Source of the DNA: Bacteroidota bacterium
GTDB taxonomy: Bacteria > Bacteroidota > Bacteroidia > NS11-12g > UBA9320
Assembly (NCBI GenBank): GCA_013359235.1
Contig: JABWCE010000012.1
Location: 1-64,000, forward strand
Length of the DNA: 64,000 bases
Direction of reading: 5' to 3'
Below the pieces are notes generated by a model. That model did not search any database. It saw only the letters and a list, made by a program, of their open reading frames with translations, and was not told the DNA's origin. A program made the translations under genes and the position numbers. Positions 62,413-64,000 of this stretch are shown here, piece after piece. Numbering within the stretch: position 1 is the stretch's first letter; each line of letters opens with the position of its first letter.

Positions 62413-63843
62413 CTATTTCTTTACCTTTACATCAATTCTTTGTTTTGAATATTTGCCTCCCATGGTTTCAGGCTTTGTTTGAACATTGAATTTTGATTTT
62501 GGTAATCCGTAATTGTTTACAAGATATTCTATTACTACATTTGATTTTGATCTTGCACTTTGCTCTGATGATTTGTTCATGCCGTAATATCCAATAATAT
62601 CAACAGTAACATCAGGACATTGCTGCATTTTTGAACCAATAAGGTATAGAGAAGCATAAGCTTCGGGTCTAAATTCATTATCCTCGTCAACAAAAACTGA
62701 AGGTAAAACAATATCGCTACAATTGCAGCATGATGCTGAAGAAGCAGAAGATTTGCTAATATCAATTTTTCTTCCGTTTCTATCAACAAGACTACCAGTA
62801 GGAGTATTGGCTTCTAAATCTTTACAATCAGGCACACCGTCTGAGTCGCCATCGTACATTACTCCTTTTCCATCCACTTTATTGCAAGATGATAGAGGTT
62901 CGTCATCGCGATAATCAGGTATTCCATCCTGGTCAGAATCAATAGCTACACCATTTCCATAAACTTGTGCTCCTTTGGGAGTTCCGGGTTCAATATCAAA
63001 TTTATCAGAAACACCATCTCCGTCAGCATCATTTATTTCGGTAGATTTGTCCTCAATTATTTCATTTGTCGGGCTAATCCAGTCCATGTGTTGGGTATTT
63101 TCGGTTTTTCCAAGTTTATATCCTACATTAATTCCTATGTTTGAATATGAATCAAATGTGCGATTTGCATGACTGCTAAAGCTGAAAGCATCAAGCAAAT
63201 CTTTTCTTGTATAATTGAATCTATATTCGATACCTAGATCAAGTTTTTCGTTTATTTTTTTAGTTAAACCAATACCAACCGGACCTCTTGCATTTACACC
63301 TTTGTATGTAAGAACTGTATCTTTGTTTTTGTTTTTAAATGGATTAAACATATCGTTGGGGTCTTTCCATGAACCTTTTGAATTGTTTCCCATCAAACCA
63401 AAACCCGCAAAAATGTAAAAATGCGTAGGTCGTGGTTTTCTTACATAAGACATGTTTCCTAAAATCAAATGAAAAGTTGCATCCAGGTCCCAAAAAGTAT
63501 TGCTAAATTCATACGAATCGCCCTTGGTTTTACTATCCCATGAGTTTCCAAAAAGGCTAAGCGAAACTTTATCGGCATTTCTCGAACCGCTCATTTTCCC
63601 AAAGTTGCCCGAAAATTTGAACCCTATTGATGGTGAAATTGAATATTTCATAAACAAACCTCCTGAAAATCCCATTTTTGTTTGGTCGGCATCACCATGA
63701 AATACGGTTGGTCCTACTGATAAACCTACTGTGGTTCTTTTTACAGGTTGATATGCATCATAGTATTGTGGCTGTTTTTGAGCAAATACTGAAAATGTAC
63801 TAATAAGTAAAATAAAGCAAAATGAAGTATATTTTTTTAACAT
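62413..63843 (-). CDS. OmpA-family protein with thrombospondin-3-like repeats (copy 2)
   Basis: A 476-residue paralogue of the gene at 60642-62216, with the same order of barrel, type 3 repeats (DADGDGVSDKFDIEPGTPKG; IDSDQDGIPDYRDDEPL; YDGDSDGVPDCKDLEANTPT), cysteine cluster SCCNCSDIVLPS and a C-terminal OmpA-like domain (VDIIGYYGMNKSSEQSARSK). It has one repeat fewer and a shorter barrel loop. Its GHTD motif is also replaced (GYYGMN). It begins with MLKKYTSFCFILLISTFSVF. Tandem duplication then divergence is the simplest history. Confidence 0.9.
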   Translation of the reverse strand: MLKKYTSFCFILLISTFSVFAQKQPQYYDAYQPVKRTTVGLSVGPTVFHGDADQTKMGFSGGLFMKYSISPSIGFKFSGNFGKMSGSRNADKVSLSLFGNSWDSKTKGDSYEFSNTFWDLDATFHLILGNMSYVRKPRPTHFYIFAGFGLMGNNSKGSWKDPNDMFNPFKNKNKDTVLTYKGVNARGPVGIGLTKKINEKLDLGIEYRFNYTRKDLLDAFSFSSHANRTFDSYSNIGINVGYKLGKTENTQHMDWISPTNEIIEDKSTEINDADGDGVSDKFDIEPGTPKGAQVYGNGVAIDSDQDGIPDYRDDEPLSSCNKVDGKGVMYDGDSDGVPDCKDLEANTPTGSLVDRNGRKIDISKSSASSASCCNCSDIVLPSVFVDEDNEFRPEAYASLYLIGSKMQQCPDVTVDIIGYYGMNKSSEQSARSKSNVVIEYLVNNYGLPKSKFNVQTKPETMGGKYSKQRIDVKVKK

Positions 63844-63894
63844 AACTAATTGAATTTAGCTACAAATTAAGGTTTAATTATTTAATAATAAAAA

Positions 63895-63999
63895 TTATAT
63901 TGATAAAAAATACATACTGGTTGAAATCTTATTGAAATCTAATAGATTAATTTCCTCAAATAGTTCAGGATATTCTATTGCAAAATCATTTCTTTCTTG
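63895..63999 (-). CDS. C-terminal end of a gene that continues beyond the window
   Basis: A minus-strand frame is open from the window edge for 34 codons and ends at TAA 63895-63897. It reads QERNDFAIEYPELFEEINLL and ends STSMYFLSI. The composition is protein-like. The family cannot be determined from this tail. It lies upstream of copy 2 of the OmpA genes on the same strand, with a 51-bp spacer. Confidence 0.45.
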   Translation of the reverse strand, partial: QERNDFAIEYPELFEEINLLDFNKISTSMYFLSI

Positions 64000-64000
64000 T

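Overview
The window is a gene-dense, AT-rich stretch of a Bacteroidota chromosome, most likely a free-living or environmental member of the Bacteroidia. The evidence is: type IX secretion (T9SS) sorting tails and a PorZ-like propeller; the bacillithiol enzyme BshA; Bacteroidota families DUF4271, DUF4476, DUF4288, DUF3108 and DUF2807; Bacteroidota-type promoters (TTG, about 19-20 bp, TAnnTTTG); and an almost complete lack of Shine-Dalgarno sequences. PagL-like lipid A deacylase, RfaE2, Lnt and OmpA proteins show a Gram-negative envelope. SucA and a proton-translocating transhydrogenase point to respiratory metabolism.

Layout. 1-2.4 kb: start of a T9SS-type propeller lipoprotein, a RhuM-Fic gene between direct repeats, and tRNA-Asp. 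2.4-11 kb: uvrB, an Omp85-DUF4271-HemD-like run, a THUMP-like methyltransferase, OsmC and small envelope proteins. 11-16 kb: lipA, a large T9SS propeller protein and a GH3 enzyme. 16.3-19.2 kb: a coupled LiaF-like/DUF4288/LytS-type kinase/LytTR regulator operon. 19.3-22.7 kb: three-subunit transhydrogenase, tail to tail with PnuC. 22.8-31.5 kb: arginine decarboxylase, an OmpA gene broken by an amber codon, panD, a flippase-like protein, rfaE2, metK and glmS. 31.6-39 kb: DUF4476, PagL-like, DUF2807, acyP, bshA, a minimal OmpA protein, a NifU-domain protein and DUF3108. 39-46 kb: GT2 glycosyltransferase, trmB, a TPR-adenylate cyclase, a VOC protein, tRNA-Arg and the mnmH-selD selenium operon. 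46-54 kb: PIF1-like helicase, sucA, a repeat-framed T9SS cargo gene, an epimerase and a CsgG-like protein. 54-64 kb: lnt, porZ, a GT39-like gene, recO and two tandem OmpA proteins with calcium-binding repeats.

How the genes work together. Many neighbours are joined by ATGA stop/start overlaps, so translational coupling is common. The clearest functional units are the LytS/LytTR module, pntAA-pntAB-pntB, mnmH-selD plus an uncharacterised third gene, and lnt-porZ-GT39-recO.

The most unusual feature is architectural. Three accessory single genes (RhuM-Fic, a T9SS cargo protein, and a TPR-adenylate cyclase) are each framed by a different pair of matching repeats inside otherwise housekeeping DNA. 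They look like single-gene cassettes with no transposase of their own. I saw no CRISPR array, transposase, integrase or complete prophage.
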